NCBI GenBank assembly: GCA_902500805.1
Contig: CABVSA010000003.1
Coordinates: 27,101 to 91,100 of the forward strand
Source of the DNA: an uncultured Nitrospira sp.
Lineage (GTDB): Bacteria > Nitrospirota > Nitrospiria > Nitrospirales > Nitrospiraceae
Reading direction: 5' to 3'
Length of the DNA stretch: 64,000 nt
A program made the position numbers and the translations under genes. Under the pieces are notes generated by a model, which saw nothing but the letters and a program-made list of their open reading frames with translations, was not told where the DNA came from and did not search any database. Numbering within the stretch: the first letter of the stretch is position 1; the number at the start of each line of letters is the position of its first letter. This document shows positions 53,906 to 61,923 of this stretch, one piece after another.

Positions 53906-54046
53906 CGAATGTCGTTAGGATCATTTGGTTTACTTGTCGAGCAAGGTCATCGGCACTTCTGGAGCAGGATCGGCGTCAAATCCATTGTTTTTCATTTTCG
54001 TGCGAGTGAACCGGTACAATAGGTCGCTCGTGAAGGAGGAGTTGCC

Positions 54047-56185
54047 ATGACCGGTCAATCCGCTGAGCCAAGAGAACCAGCCACCGGACGTTCAGAGGGC
54101 AGCGAGAAAACAAGTTTGTTCTTGAACCGAGAAATCAGCTGGCTGCGATTTAATCTGCGAGTCCTAGAAGAAGCCGAGAACAAGCGACACCCGCTTCTGG
54201 AACGCGTCAAGTTTCTGACCATTTTTGCCACGAATCTGGACGAGTTTTTCATGATTCGTGTATCGGGTCTACGCCGGCAAATAGTGGCTGCTACGGGCGC
54301 AGCCGCCCCGGACGGCATGACACCAGCCGAACAGATCTTGATGATCAACCGAGAGCTGGATGCCCACTATAAGCGGTATACCACGTGCTGGAAGGAAGAT
54401 ATTCTACCGGCCTTGCGGGAGTCCGGTATTCGTCTCTTGCATCATTCGGACCTGACTCCTGCGGAGAGAGAAGCGATCCAACAATACTTTCAGCGTGAGA
54501 TCTCTCCCGTGCTCACTCCTCTGGCCTTTGATCCGACTCATCCGTTTCCGCACATCTCCAATCTCAGTTTTAATCTTGCGGTACTGGTCAAGCATCCTGA
54601 ACGAGGTGATTGCTTCGCCCGTGTCAAAGTGCCGGATATCTTTCCACGACTCGTTCCTATTCCCACCGATGAAGATGTCGTCCTGCAACAGATGGGGTTG
54701 GGGAAGACGGGAAAGACACAACGATTTGTTTGGCTGGACGAAGTCATCGGACATAACCTGGACGATTTGTTCCCCGGTCTGGAAGTGATTGCATCCTACC
54801 CGTTCCGCGTCACGAGAGATGCGGACGTCGCCATTGAGGAAGATGAGGCGTCGGATCTCATTGAGGCCATGGAAGAACAGCTCGATCAACGGGATTTCAC
54901 CTCGGCTGTCCGATTGGAATTGGATGCCTCGACCCCGGAGCATATCCGCGAGATTTTGACTCGCAACCTTCAGTTACCCCCGTACCTCGTCTATACCAGT
55001 CATAGTCCGATCGGCATGGCGGGTATCCGTGAGCTCTACGCACTTGATCGGCCGGACTTGAAGGATCCTCCGTTTGTGCCGTCTGTTCCCTCCTGCTTAA
55101 GCAAGTCGACCAGCCTCTTAGCCGCCATTCGTGAACAAGATGTACTCCTGTATCATCCGTACGACAGTTTTATGCCGGTCGTGGAATTTCTGCGGGAAGC
55201 CGCGCACGATCCCGATGTCCTGGCCATCAAGCAGACGCTCTATCGCGTCAACCCGAAGTCACCCATTATCGATGCCTTGATGGAAGCCCGTGTCAACGGC
55301 AAGCAAGTGGCCGTACTGGTCGAGCTTAAGGCTCGGTTCGACGAGGAAAATAATATTGAATGGGCCCGAAAACTCGAAGATGAAGGGGTACACGTCGTGT
55401 ACGGCGTGCGAGGCCTTAAAACGCACGCAAAGGTGTGTCTCGTCGTGCGTCGTGAGCCGGAGGGAATCCGACGCTATGTCCATCTCGGCACAGGAAACTA
55501 TAATGTGATCACCAGTCGGATTTACACCGATGCAAGCTACTTTTCGTGCGACCCTGCCATCACCCGCGACGTTTCGGAGCTCTTCAACTCCTTGACGGGA
55601 TACTCCGGCACGAACTCCTACTCCAAACTGCTCGTGGCACCGACGATGTTACGACAACAGATACTGGCCCGCATTGAGCGTGAGATCATCCGCCACCGCC
55701 AACACGGAGATGGGTATATCTCGTTCAAGATGAACGCATTAGTCGATACGCAGTGTATCCAGGCGCTCTACGGCGCATCGCAAGCCGGCGTCAGAATTGA
55801 TCTTCAGGTCAGAGGTATTTGCTGCCTCCGTCCTGGCCTCCCGGGGATCAGTGAGACCATTACCGTGACCTCGGTGGTCGGACGGTTTCTAGAGCATGCA
55901 CGGATCTATTATTTTCACCATGGTGGTCAGAAGGAAGTGTGGATGGGGAGTGCGGATCTCATGCCTCGCAACCTGGACCACAGAGTGGAGGTCATTTTCC
56001 CGGTGGAGGACCCTCAGTGGCGTGAGATCATCATCAATGAGATTCTCGGTGTTGGGCTACGGGATAATGTGCAGGCCAGACGGTTGCGCTCTGACGGGAC
56101 GTATGAGCGTACGCACCCGACAGACCGTACAACAGCAGTGAATTCTCAAGACTGGCTGTTGACTCACTGGAAGTCCCAGTCCTGA
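54047..56185 (+). CDS. ppk: Polyphosphate kinase 1
   Basis: Makes polyphosphate from ATP (and can reverse). 712 residues with the four PPK1 domains: N-terminal helical (FLNREISWLRFNLRVLEEAE; FATNLDEFFMIRVSGLRRQ), head domain (FDPTHPFPHISNLSFNLAV), and two phospholipase-D-like catalytic domains with the autophosphorylated His in LKTHAKVCLVVRR and the second motif in VWMGSADLMPRNLDHRVEV; LGTGNYN is also present. AAGGAGGA 6 bp before the ATG. Preceded by a candidate Pho box, fitting induction on phosphate limitation. The following gene starts 26 bp after the stop and is likely co-transcribed. Confidence 0.97.
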   Translation: MTGQSAEPREPATGRSEGSEKTSLFLNREISWLRFNLRVLEEAENKRHPLLERVKFLTIFATNLDEFFMIRVSGLRRQIVAATGAAAPDGMTPAEQILMINRELDAHYKRYTTCWKEDILPALRESGIRLLHHSDLTPAEREAIQQYFQREISPVLTPLAFDPTHPFPHISNLSFNLAVLVKHPERGDCFARVKVPDIFPRLVPIPTDEDVVLQQMGLGKTGKTQRFVWLDEVIGHNLDDLFPGLEVIASYPFRVTRDADVAIEEDEASDLIEAMEEQLDQRDFTSAVRLELDASTPEHIREILTRNLQLPPYLVYTSHSPIGMAGIRELYALDRPDLKDPPFVPSVPSCLSKSTSLLAAIREQDVLLYHPYDSFMPVVEFLREAAHDPDVLAIKQTLYRVNPKSPIIDALMEARVNGKQVAVLVELKARFDEENNIEWARKLEDEGVHVVYGVRGLKTHAKVCLVVRREPEGIRRYVHLGTGNYNVITSRIYTDASYFSCDPAITRDVSELFNSLTGYSGTNSYSKLLVAPTMLRQQILARIEREIIRHRQHGDGYISFKMNALVDTQCIQALYGASQAGVRIDLQVRGICCLRPGLPGISETITVTSVVGRFLEHARIYYFHHGGQKEVWMGSADLMPRNLDHRVEVIFPVEDPQWREIIINEILGVGLRDNVQARRLRSDGTYERTHPTDRTTAVNSQDWLLTHWKSQS

Positions 56186-56211
56186 TGGACGGTGCATAGA
56201 ACGAGGTGTAC

Positions 56212-57951
56212 ATGACCATCAATCTCGAAGAGCAGTCCATGGGTTCACGACGACTGATGGAACAGTCACCGCCATCCGACGCACGTGCCGACAGCCGCCC
56301 TCTTTCTCCCGGCCACAATCCCACAGTCAGGCATTTTCGACAGATTGTCCTCTGGCCTCTTCAGTTAATGCCGGTTCAGCACGACGCGCCGGTCCAAAAG
56401 CACTGTGACTATATTCAAGCCCAGGGCCCCAACAGCCTCTGGCGAGAGATCGAGGACGAATTTACCGGGGACCCCGCTCAGTTTCAGGAACGGCACTACA
56501 GTGAGTTCATCACGTTTCTCCCCTCTGTCCAGCGTTTTTTATACGGTGAAGGCACAGGTCGTGGAACGGGCGTCAATCAAGAGTCACCCATTCGCGTGTT
56601 TCGACGCAACGACGTCGCACAGGTGAGGATGACCTACCCTGATCCTGGGGTAACTCCGGTCATCTTTAATGTGGCGCACATAGATTTGTATTTTTTCTAC
56701 GACATCGATCTTGTCATTCTGGCCATGGAAATCTTTGCCGATGATCTTCCGCTGGATTGTGTGAAAGACACCATGCTTCGTTTTGCCAGAGGATATCCGA
56801 CCTACTGGGAAGCAGAAGGGCAGGGAGGCCATTGCTTGAAAAAGACCGAGTGGCTCGGCAAGGACGGTGCGGTGCTGGCATCTTCCGACTACGAAGACAA
56901 GGGCAAGTACTTGTCCTTTGTTTGCCGGTACCGGGCGCCCTGTATTGCGTCACACTGGGAATTTCTCTTAGAACCATTGGTGCTTCATCATTCGGCGAAA
57001 GGCGGCCTTATCCGCTATCGGCAGATCGAATCACATCTCCTGCCGTTTATGGCCTATCTCACGCTCGACAACCCGGCTGCGTTGACCCGTGCCGATTTCA
57101 TACGGCTCGGGCTCGCTGCACCGCCGGACCCATCGGACGCGCTCCCCTATTCCGAGGAGCACCTGCGCGACTTTGAACATCGATACTTCTACGACCGTTA
57201 CTGGACCGAAAAAGATCCCGTGTGTCCCGGAACCCGTTTTATCTGCAGTGGGCGTGTGTTTACGGAAGTGAGCGACTCTAGCAACCGCTTCTTAGCCACC
57301 CGAAAAACGGGTCTCGAGCAATTCCGGCACGAGTATTTTGTCCTGTTCTTAATCGCCCATTTTCATAAGGCGGCCATGTTGATGCTGTCGGATCGGCTCG
57401 TCGATGCGCTGAACCGGTTGGATCCAGGCAATCTGGAGTCTGTCAGGCATTTTCGGCACATCATCCGGCAGATCCTCGGCGTGTTTCTTCGTTTCACCCA
57501 CCGCTATTGGTTTCAGGAAGTGTCCGAACATAGCCAGGTGAAAGAATTATTTCGCCTGACAAATAGGCATCTGGGAACGGCCAAGTTATACACGGAGGTT
57601 CGCGAGGCCATTGAGGATATGAGTCAGTATTTAGACAGCGATGTCCTGCGGCAGCAGGGAGAAACAATGGTGCGCCTGACCGTCGTGACTACCGTTGGCT
57701 TGATCGGCATGGCGACGACGGGCTTTCTCGGCATGAATTTGATCGCCGAAGCCGATGCTCCGCTCATCACGAAGCTCAGCATTTTTCTGTCGGTTCTTCT
57801 GCCGACGACGGCCGTGACCATTTACATTGTATTGAAATCGAAACGGCTATCAGAGTTCCTGGAGAAGGTTTCCGACGAACGCGCCTTGGTGAGGGCCAAG
57901 TTTGTCGCCTTTCTCGACGTGTGGAGAACCAAACTTGATCGATCGACCTGA
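56212..57951 (+). CDS. CorA-like protein with large N-terminal domain
   Basis: About 579 residues. The long soluble part (1-460) has no confident family; DLYFFYDIDLVILAMEIFAD and RYRQIESHLLPFMAYLTLDN suggest an alpha/beta CorA-type cytoplasmic domain, FKxAMLxxx-type helices follow (HFHKAAMLMLSDRL), and the C terminus shows VVTTVGLIGMATTGFLGMNLI with the GMN selectivity motif followed by a second helix (LSIFLSVLLPTTAVTIYIVL). This is the 2-TM-GMN architecture of CorA Mg2+ (or other divalent) channels. Co-location with ppk suggests control of the counter-ions of polyphosphate (inference). ATG 56212 preferred over GTG 56206. Confidence 0.75.
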   Translation: MTINLEEQSMGSRRLMEQSPPSDARADSRPLSPGHNPTVRHFRQIVLWPLQLMPVQHDAPVQKHCDYIQAQGPNSLWREIEDEFTGDPAQFQERHYSEFITFLPSVQRFLYGEGTGRGTGVNQESPIRVFRRNDVAQVRMTYPDPGVTPVIFNVAHIDLYFFYDIDLVILAMEIFADDLPLDCVKDTMLRFARGYPTYWEAEGQGGHCLKKTEWLGKDGAVLASSDYEDKGKYLSFVCRYRAPCIASHWEFLLEPLVLHHSAKGGLIRYRQIESHLLPFMAYLTLDNPAALTRADFIRLGLAAPPDPSDALPYSEEHLRDFEHRYFYDRYWTEKDPVCPGTRFICSGRVFTEVSDSSNRFLATRKTGLEQFRHEYFVLFLIAHFHKAAMLMLSDRLVDALNRLDPGNLESVRHFRHIIRQILGVFLRFTHRYWFQEVSEHSQVKELFRLTNRHLGTAKLYTEVREAIEDMSQYLDSDVLRQQGETMVRLTVVTTVGLIGMATTGFLGMNLIAEADAPLITKLSIFLSVLLPTTAVTIYIVLKSKRLSEFLEKVSDERALVRAKFVAFLDVWRTKLDRST

Positions 57952-58061
57952 GGTGATCGCTTCACGCGATAACGTTGATCATGCGAATGGGCAAGACCGT
58001 CGTTTCTCTACCTTCAGACCGAAGGTGGGACTCATGAAGCAGGATGCGCTGTTGTTGCTCT

Positions 58062-59231
58062 TCAGTGGCCCTGGATCGGAAACATCGATACGGCGATCGA
58101 GAGCGTGATCAATGCGATAATGATCCACTCAAGCACCTCCATCCGTCTGGTGCCTGCTCGATCCGACATCTTGCCGTAAATATTTTCCAGCGTCTGCAAT
58201 TTCCGGAGAATACTGGCATCCCACGCCTCTAAGTGAAATCGTTGGGAAGCGAGGCGATACACGCGTGCAAGGTACTGATCGCCCAGCAGCTTCAAGGTAT
58301 TCGTCACACGCTCGAAAATCAACGCACTATCGACCTGCAACTGCGCGATGTGAGTCACGTCCTTTTCATGTGAACCTGGCAGAGACAGAAGGCGAGGCTT
58401 GCGTGACAAGGCCTCGTACCCTTCGTCCAGCGCACGATCGAGTTGCTCATCGAGCATGCGCATCTCCAGCAGCTCGACGTTGGCAAACTCGAGGACCGCA
58501 CGGACGTCGTCCATGTCCTTGCCGAACAAGACGGCCGAATGCCAGTCGATGACGGCTGCATCTTCTTGCCCGAACGAGATTCGGCATGACAGTGCGTCGG
58601 CTACTTCCTGCTCAGAGAACGGTATGCGTTCGGCGCGCAAAATCTGAGCCAAGTCGGCCTCATGGCTTGTCCATAACGGGGAAGCCTTCTCCGGTACGGA
58701 AGACTCGATCGAGAACATGATGTAGTCCTCCACCTCCGGTGCAATGGCCGGACGTTCGATGGCGTGACCCAGAGCGTGGACTAGCCGTTCTACACGGATG
58801 CGGGATTCGGTCAACAATCGCTCGTTTTCATACAGCGACTCACTCAGCTCCAACAGCTGATGGAAGGGCCCATTGATGGGGAAGCGATAGGTGATGGTGA
58901 CGGCCCCAAAATCGTACACCATAACCTCGACCGTTGGGCTTGCCTGATAATGGCTGATGGAGAAGACGCTGCCTTCCTGAACGAGTCGCAGCGGAGCCGG
59001 CCGATATTCGAAGTACTGAGGCGCTCTCGTCTTGTGCCGGAGGTGGCTGCGTTCAGTACCTTCGATGATACGCTGCTCCGCTTCGGTCAGATTAATGGCG
59101 AGACCAATGTCGTAGGCAAAGAGGGCGAAGCAGGTTCCCTTCGTAATGGTGACATGTTCCAGCATGGTCTTTTCTTGCACACGACATTCCACGCCACTCA
59201 TGACGAGAACACTCACTTCCTCAGGCGCCAC
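58062..59231 (-). CDS. RMD1/DUF155-family membrane-anchored protein
   Basis: 389 residues matching the RMD1/DUF155 pattern: FALFAYDIGLAINL, VYDFGAVTITYRF, the mid-domain IDWHSAVLFGKDMDDVRAVLEFANVELLEMRMLDEQLD, and a C-terminal coiled segment ending in one transmembrane helix (LEWIIIALITLSIAVSMFPI). Eukaryotic and bacterial members are linked to sporulation, mitochondria or unknown stress roles. GTG 59231 starts 3 bp after the stop of the deoxyhypusine-synthase-like gene; ATGs at 59201 and 59165 are alternatives. Likely co-transcribed with that gene. Confidence 0.78.
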   Translation of the reverse strand: MAPEEVSVLVMSGVECRVQEKTMLEHVTITKGTCFALFAYDIGLAINLTEAEQRIIEGTERSHLRHKTRAPQYFEYRPAPLRLVQEGSVFSISHYQASPTVEVMVYDFGAVTITYRFPINGPFHQLLELSESLYENERLLTESRIRVERLVHALGHAIERPAIAPEVEDYIMFSIESSVPEKASPLWTSHEADLAQILRAERIPFSEQEVADALSCRISFGQEDAAVIDWHSAVLFGKDMDDVRAVLEFANVELLEMRMLDEQLDRALDEGYEALSRKPRLLSLPGSHEKDVTHIAQLQVDSALIFERVTNTLKLLGDQYLARVYRLASQRFHLEAWDASILRKLQTLENIYGKMSDRAGTRRMEVLEWIIIALITLSIAVSMFPIQGH

Positions 59232-59234
59232 AGT

Positions 59235-60212
59235 TTACCAACCGAGGACGTATGCGAATATCAATGGGGCCACGATCGTGGCGTCGGACTCAATGATGAA
59301 TTTCGGGGTATCGACACCGAGCTTTCCCCACGTGATCTTTTCATTCGGGACCGCTCCGGAATACGATCCATAGCTCGTCGTCGAATCACTGATCTGGCAA
59401 AAGTACCCCCAGAGCGGCACCTGCTCTTTTCGAAGGTCCTGGCTCAGCATCGGCACGACACAGATTGGAAAATCACCGGCAATCCCGCCTCCGATTTGGA
59501 AGAAGCCGATCGAATGGGCCGCTGCGGCCTTTAAATACCATTCCGCCAAATGCATCATATATTCGACGCCGGATCGTACCGTGTGCACGTTCCTAATGGC
59601 GCCTGTGATGCAATGTGCCGCATACATATTGCCCAACGTCGAATCTTCCCACCCTGGCACGAACATCGGAAGATTTCGCTCTGCCGCTGCATACATCCAA
59701 CTGTCGGCCGGATCAATCTGATAGTGCTCTTTCAACGTGCCATTGACCAAGAGCTTGTAAAGGAACTGATGCGGGAATGCGCTGCTGCCTGCGCGATCCG
59801 CCGCCGCCCATTCAGTCGCAACCGCCGCCTCGATACGCCGCATGGCTTCTGCCTCAGGAATGCAGGTATCAGTCACACGATTCAGATGTCGATGCAGGAG
59901 GTTTTGTTCATCATGGACTGTCAATTCCCGGTAATGCGGGATCCGCTCGTAATGCTTCTGCGCCACCAGGTTGAACAAATCCTCTTCCAGATTGGCTCCG
60001 GTGCAACAGATGGCATGAACTTTGTCACGCCTGATCATTTCAGCCAGCGATAAGCCCAATTCTGCGGTGCTCATGGCGCCGGCCAACGTCACCAGCATCG
60101 TGCCGTTTCGATCCAAGTGAGCTCGGTAAGCATGGGCCGCATCTTTCATCGCCGCCGCATTGAAATGGCGATAGTGATGGTCAATGAATTGCGAAATAGA
60201 GATCGGTTTCAT
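59235..60212 (-). CDS. Deoxyhypusine-synthase-like enzyme
   Basis: 325 residues of the DHS family, which transfers an aminobutyl group from spermidine. Visible: MLVTLAGAMSTAELGLSLAE, ICCTGANLEEDLF, GIAGDFPICVVPML, the active-site lysine region NEKITWGKL (matching the WGKI Lys of eukaryotic DHS), and SDATIVAPLI. Bacteria lack eIF5A hypusination, so bacterial relatives may make homospermidine or modify another substrate. AGGAG 6 bp before ATG 60212. It lies head to head with a pyruvoyl arginine decarboxylase, suggesting a polyamine route, and is followed immediately by the RMD1-like gene. Confidence 0.88.
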   Translation of the reverse strand: MKPISISQFIDHHYRHFNAAAMKDAAHAYRAHLDRNGTMLVTLAGAMSTAELGLSLAEMIRRDKVHAICCTGANLEEDLFNLVAQKHYERIPHYRELTVHDEQNLLHRHLNRVTDTCIPEAEAMRRIEAAVATEWAAADRAGSSAFPHQFLYKLLVNGTLKEHYQIDPADSWMYAAAERNLPMFVPGWEDSTLGNMYAAHCITGAIRNVHTVRSGVEYMMHLAEWYLKAAAAHSIGFFQIGGGIAGDFPICVVPMLSQDLRKEQVPLWGYFCQISDSTTSYGSYSGAVPNEKITWGKLGVDTPKFIIESDATIVAPLIFAYVLGW

Positions 60213-60764
60213 AATCAACTCCTGCTTTCATGATTGTGCCGTTAAGGACGGTTGCGGTCTGGCTTTCCTAACTTAGTATGGCAAGACGAATTGAGGGCAC
60301 GCGCAGTATCAGAGCTTGTTCCGCCGATGCGATGGAGCATCGCATCTTCCTGCACGAGTTCATTCACACGTTCCGGTTGCTCTGCGTAACAGCTGTTATC
60401 ACCGGGACGCAGAATTCCCATGCCGATGGTAAGCGCCATGGTACGTCATGACAAGAAGATCTTTCTCATCATGTATTACACCGGAACCAAGCCCGGACAG
60501 ACAGATATGTATTGTAAAGTGTATCGTGTTACAAAATCATTACAGGAGCGTAACCGTACAGTAAAAAGCTTTCAGCTTTATGGCGTAAGCCAAGAATTAC
60601 TCCAAAAAGACCTTGTGAAACACTGATCCGCTTTGCTACAACAAGCCCCCGACACTGCCGTTGATGAAGAAAGGTTGTTGGGCTTAGTCAGTGCTTCGAA
60701 CGCGAATACTCAGACAGTATTCGGAATAACCCGAGCAGCGAATTACCAGACGAAGGGGAAAAAG
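60213..60764. other. 552-bp gap between the divergent polyamine genes
   Basis: No recognised gene. Two short frames exist, one on each strand (65 codons at 60242-60439 minus and 68 codons at 60420-60626 plus); neither has a ribosome site or recognisable family. The 60440-60640 part is visibly more AT-rich than its surroundings and probably holds the promoter(s) of the two divergent genes. Confidence 0.5.
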
Positions 60765-61334
60765 ATGGTACCTACGCATATGTTTCTCACACGAGGAGTC
60801 GGAGTCCACAAGGAAAAATTGACCTCCTTCGAAGAAGCCTTACGCAGCGCAGGTGTGGAATACTGCAACCTCGTCAGCGTGTCATCGATCCTTCCACCGC
60901 ACTGTAAGATCATCCCCCGGAAGCAGGGGGAGAAGCTGCTGAAGCCGGGAGAAATTACGTTTTGTGTGATGGCTCGATCCGAAACCAATGAACGGAACCA
61001 ATTAGTTTCAGCTTCGATCGGAGTAGCGAAACCCACAGATCACGGCACCTACGGGTATCTCTCGGAACATCATGCTCACGGTGAGACGGATGAAGAGACA
61101 GGAGAATACACGGAAGACCTAGCAGCACAGATGCTCGCCACGACATTAGGCGTGGAGTTCGATCCTAATGTCGCATGGAAAGAGCGGGAACAGGTCTTCA
61201 AGATGGGTGGAAAGATCGTCCAGACGTTGAATATGACCCAATCTGCCGTCGGAAAAAAGGGGAAGTGGACGACGGTCATCGCACTGGCCGTGTTTATCCC
61301 GCCGGAGAATGTGCCCGCCCGCCCTCGGCGGTAA
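60765..61334 (+). CDS. Pyruvoyl-dependent arginine decarboxylase
   Basis: Converts arginine to agmatine, the first step of a polyamine route, with a pyruvoyl group formed by self-cleavage. 189 residues from ATG 60765 (site AAGGGGAA 6 bp upstream). The cleavage motif is [13 protein letters not shown], where the second Ser of SS becomes the pyruvoyl group; [17 protein letters not shown] and the C-terminal [23 protein letters not shown] complete the PvlArgDC fold. A longer frame upstream lacks support. Divergent from the deoxyhypusine-synthase-like gene. Confidence 0.92.
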   Translation: MVPTHMFLTRGVGVHKEKLTSFEEALRSAGVEYCNLVSVSSILPPHCKIIPRKQGEKLLKPGEITFCVMARSETNERNQLVSASIGVAKPTDHGTYGYLSEHHAHGETDEETGEYTEDLAAQMLATTLGVEFDPNVAWKEREQVFKMGGKIVQTLNMTQSAVGKKGKWTTVIALAVFIPPENVPARPRR

Positions 61335-61438
61335 CATGCCGTGATACGCCGAACAAGATGCCTCATTGCGCGATCAGTTTCCGCTGGTAACCCTGTGTCG
61401 TGATCATTGCCGAGATCTCCATGGCAGGACCGTCAGGT

Positions 61439-61477
61439 GAGGGGCGCGAAGTCGTAGCCCCTCGCTCCGACGTTTTT
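61439..61477 (+). terminator. Candidate intrinsic terminator after the arginine decarboxylase gene
   Basis: GAGGGGC (61439-61445) pairs with GCCCCTC (61457-61463) and TTTTT at 61473-61477 follows after 9 bp. It lies about 105 bp past the decarboxylase stop. The gap between stem and T-run is longer than ideal. Confidence 0.5.
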
Positions 61478-61804
61478 CTCGACTGAGACCAATTCACTGC
61501 TCAAATCGCTCTCCTAACGGATCCGACCGGTGCTCGCCATGCTGAGAAAGTCTGGTCCTGCCCTGGAGGTGTCTTTGTTCTTCGCCGTTGGAGATCCGTC
61601 GTTTGCAATGCGCCATGTCGGCAGATTATCCGATATCGGCACCGAACAGAACGAACCATATCCTTTTGGTCGTGTAGACGGGTTTGGAAATCCTTCTCCT
61701 TTGCAAGCCATCAATCTACATCCAGTAGATGGGTTGCTCGCTTTCTGAGGAACAGCCCTGACTGCTTGCGGCTCCTGCACCCTCTTCGACTCCGAATCTG
61801 AGAC

Positions 61805-61844
61805 TTTTAACGAGATTGTGACCATCAGTTGATCACTTTGTAAC
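61805..61844 (+). promoter_or_regulatory. Candidate Pho box upstream of phoX
   Basis: TTTTAAC-GAGA-TTGTGAC-CATC-AGTTGAT-CACT-TTGTAAC: four 7-bp units with 4-bp spacers in strict 11-bp phase, about 80 bp before the phoX ATG. The second and fourth units match Pho-box units well; the others are weaker, and no -10 is obvious at the expected distance, so confidence is lower than for the ppk box. Confidence 0.5.
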
Positions 61845-61923
61845 GGGGTGATGTGACAGTGGTCTCGCTTTCTCAGTCAAACAGATATTTATTGATCTTT
61901 CGGTAAAGCAGGAGGAGGTTTCC

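Larger units (their letters stand above)
52680..54046. other. 1.37-kb region without a confident protein gene
   Basis: The gap between the divergent PstS-like and ppk genes holds two candidate Pho boxes (52715-52743 and 53877-53905), two very short frames with good ribosome sites (52944-53057 and 53523-53606), and a strong nested hairpin (53430-53472). The remaining sequence (about 53060-53420 and 53610-53870) shows no recognisable gene, tRNA or known RNA family. Confidence 0.6.
61335..61923. other. 589-bp region before phoX, without a confident gene
   Basis: Holds a terminator-like hairpin (61439-61477), a candidate Pho box (61805-61844) and two overlapping frames on opposite strands: 61530-61748 (+, 72 codons) and 61514-61825 (-, 103 codons, Ser/Pro/Lys-rich). 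Neither has a clear ribosome site or recognisable domain; the minus-strand one would begin inside the Pho-box region, which argues against it. Confidence 0.5.

Noticed and set aside
60242..60439. 65-codon minus-strand frame between the polyamine genes
   Set aside because: No ribosome site or recognisable family; kept only as part of the gap description.
60420..60626. 68-codon frame upstream of the arginine decarboxylase
   Set aside because: No ribosome site and no family; it lies in an AT-rich divergent promoter region, so a chance frame is more likely.
61514..61825. 103-codon minus-strand frame before phoX
   Set aside because: Starts within the candidate Pho box and overlaps another frame on the + strand; Ser/Pro-rich with no domain.
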